Shown here in pieces: positions 5,136 to 6,437 of a stretch of 6,437 nt of DNA (the stretch's first letter is position 1; every line of letters begins with the position of its first letter). Below the pieces are notes generated by a model. It had not been told where the DNA came from, ran no database searches, and saw nothing but the letters and a program-made list of their open reading frames with translations. Both the position numbers and the translations under genes were made by a program. Origin of the DNA: Clostridia bacterium (GTDB lineage: Bacteria; Bacillota; Clostridia; Christensenellales; Aristaeellaceae); the NCBI GenBank assembly GCA_016297535.1, contig JAEDGL010000133.1, positions 1 through 6,437 of the forward strand, written 5' to 3'.

Positions 5136-6437
5136 ATCAGCCAAACCGGAACGAAGAAAAAAGATCCCTGCCGTTTTTCGGCATCGGCAAGGTGCTTCCG
5201 TATCTGAAGCCCTACAAAAAAATCCTGCTCGTCATGATCACCTGCGGATTGGTTGGAACCTGTATTGATCTGCTGGCGCCCCAGTTTCAGCGCTACGCCC
5301 TCAACCACTTTGTGGGAGCGGGCACGCTGGATACGCTGCCGTGGTTTATCCTGCTGTATGTGGGCGGGCTGGCGGTGATGGGGCTGGCCAACTACATTGC
5401 CTGCTCCTATGCCATGACCACCGAGGTAAGCGTAAACCGCGACCTGCGCAACGCCGCGTTCAATCATCTGCAGACCCTGTCGTTTTCCTACTTTAACCAG
5501 AACAGCGTCGGCTACATCCACGCCCGCGTCATCAGCGATACCTCCCGCATCGGCTCGCTGGTGAGCTGGTCGCTGATGGATTCGGTCTGGCACCTGTCCT
5601 ACCTGATCGGCGCCATTGTGGTAATGCTGGTGGTCAACACCCGTCTGGCGCTGATGGTGATGCTGATTCTGCCCATGATCATCGTGCTGTTCTCGGTGTT
5701 CCAGAGCAAGCTCATCCGCATCAACCGCGAGGTGCGCGAGCTCAACTCCCAGATTACCAGCGATTTCAACGAAGGCATCACCGGCGCCAAAACCATCAAA
5801 ACCCTTGTGATTGAGGATAAAATGGCGCATGACTTTGTGGAGGATACCAGCGCCATGCGCAAAAAGAGCGTCCGCGTGGCGCACCTGCGCGGTCTGTTTG
5901 CCGCCACGCTGAACCTGGCCTCCTCCTGCGCGCTGGCCATTGTTTTGTGGCGCGGCGGATACATTGCCGCCAGCGAGGTGGGCACCTTCTCCATGTTCAT
6001 GAGCTATGCCCAGGGCATGATGGAGCCTGTGCGCTGGATCATCGACGCCATCTCCGACCTGATTACCACGCAGGTAAACATCGAGCGCTTTTCCCGCCTG
6101 ATGGAAACCCAATCCGACGTGGTGGATACCCCCGAGGTGATCGCAAAATACGGCGACAGCTTTCATCCCAGGCGCGAAAACTGGGAGCCCATCAAGGGCG
6201 ATATTGAGTTTAGGGACGTGGATTTCAAATATCCCGACGGCGACGAGTACGTGCTGGAAAACTTTAACCTCAAAATCCCCTTTGGCTCCAACATTGCCAT
6301 TGTGGGCGAAACGGGCGCGGGCAAATCAACGCTTGTCAATCTGGTTTGCCGCTTCTTTGAGCCCACCAGAGGCCAGGTGCTTATCGACGGCCGCGACGCG
6401 CGCGAGCGCAGCCAGCTGTGGCTGCATTCCGCCATCG
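5132..6437 (+). CDS. ABC exporter half-transporter, partner subunit (BmrD/TM288-like), C-terminus beyond the window
   Basis: This is the likely heterodimer partner of the upstream subunit. The frame is open for 435 codons to the right edge. The ATG at 5132 overlaps the previous stop as ATGA and has AGGAGGTG (5119-5126) 5 nt upstream. A charged cytosolic N-terminus (about 1-30) precedes the membrane domain: hydrophobic segments near 31-50 and 67-90, then near 150-190 (two helices), and 250-290. A linker (about 335-355, including AKYGDSFHPRRENWEPIKGD) leads to the ATPase domain, with A-loop Tyr 367 (FKYPDGDEY) and Walker A GETGAGKST at 392-400 (K398). The Q-loop, signature, Walker B and H-loop are outside the window, so the family is clear but the catalytic state is not. 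The linker is typical of one group of Bacillota heterodimeric exporters, by memory only. Confidence 0.92.
   Translation, partial: MNQPNRNEEKRSLPFFGIGKVLPYLKPYKKILLVMITCGLVGTCIDLLAPQFQRYALNHFVGAGTLDTLPWFILLYVGGLAVMGLANYIACSYAMTTEVSVNRDLRNAAFNHLQTLSFSYFNQNSVGYIHARVISDTSRIGSLVSWSLMDSVWHLSYLIGAIVVMLVVNTRLALMVMLILPMIIVLFSVFQSKLIRINREVRELNSQITSDFNEGITGAKTIKTLVIEDKMAHDFVEDTSAMRKKSVRVAHLRGLFAATLNLASSCALAIVLWRGGYIAASEVGTFSMFMSYAQGMMEPVRWIIDAISDLITTQVNIERFSRLMETQSDVVDTPEVIAKYGDSFHPRRENWEPIKGDIEFRDVDFKYPDGDEYVLENFNLKIPFGSNIAIVGETGAGKSTLVNLVCRFFEPTRGQVLIDGRDARERSQLWLHSAI

Noticed and set aside
5102..6166. 354-codon minus-strand open frame opposite the second exporter gene
   Set aside because: Same character: His/Gln/Ala-rich shadow with no domain, opposite a well-supported membrane protein gene.
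1..6437. CRISPR array, tRNA/rRNA genes, insertion sequences
   Set aside because: No regularly spaced repeats, no cloverleaf-like segment, and no transposase or terminal inverted repeat pair was seen; the only direct repeat is the 21-base pair.

Overview
The window reads as GC-rich bacterial DNA, most likely from a Bacillota (Clostridia-type) chromosome or from a contig carrying a prophage. This is inferred from the strong AGGAGG-type ribosome binding sites, ATGA stop/start overlaps, a TTG start codon, a near-consensus sigma-A promoter and the types of proteins encoded. No gene identifies a genus.

The left half (1-2956) lies entirely on the minus strand. It is the start of a tailed-phage DNA-packaging cassette, in the order small terminase (terS), large terminase (terL), portal protein. 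The portal gene runs off the left edge. terS and terL overlap by ATGA, and the portal gene follows terL after 22 nt with its own ribosome binding site, so the three look like one transcript. TerS would select the phage DNA, TerL would cut and pump it, and the portal would be the channel in the prohead vertex through which it enters.

The right half (3315-6437) lies on the plus strand. It holds two ATGA-overlapping genes for ABC exporter half-transporters (membrane domain followed by ATPase domain), which should form a BmrCD/TM287-288-type heterodimer. The first subunit has Asp in place of the catalytic Glu after Walker B, which marks the degenerate half of such a pair. The second subunit runs off the right edge shortly after its Walker A motif.

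Between the two divergent units is a 358-base non-coding stretch (2957-3314) with dense structure. It contains a plausible leftward promoter and hairpin leader for terS, several CAGGGR motifs, a perfect 21-base direct repeat (3055-3075 and 3141-3161), a strong rightward promoter (TTGACA, 17 bases, TGTTACGAT), and a leader RNA ahead of the exporter with a terminator-like fold, a T7 run, a competing pairing and tiny overlapping ORFs. This stretch is the phage/non-phage boundary. The exporter leader looks like a transcription attenuator and is the most interesting element in the window.
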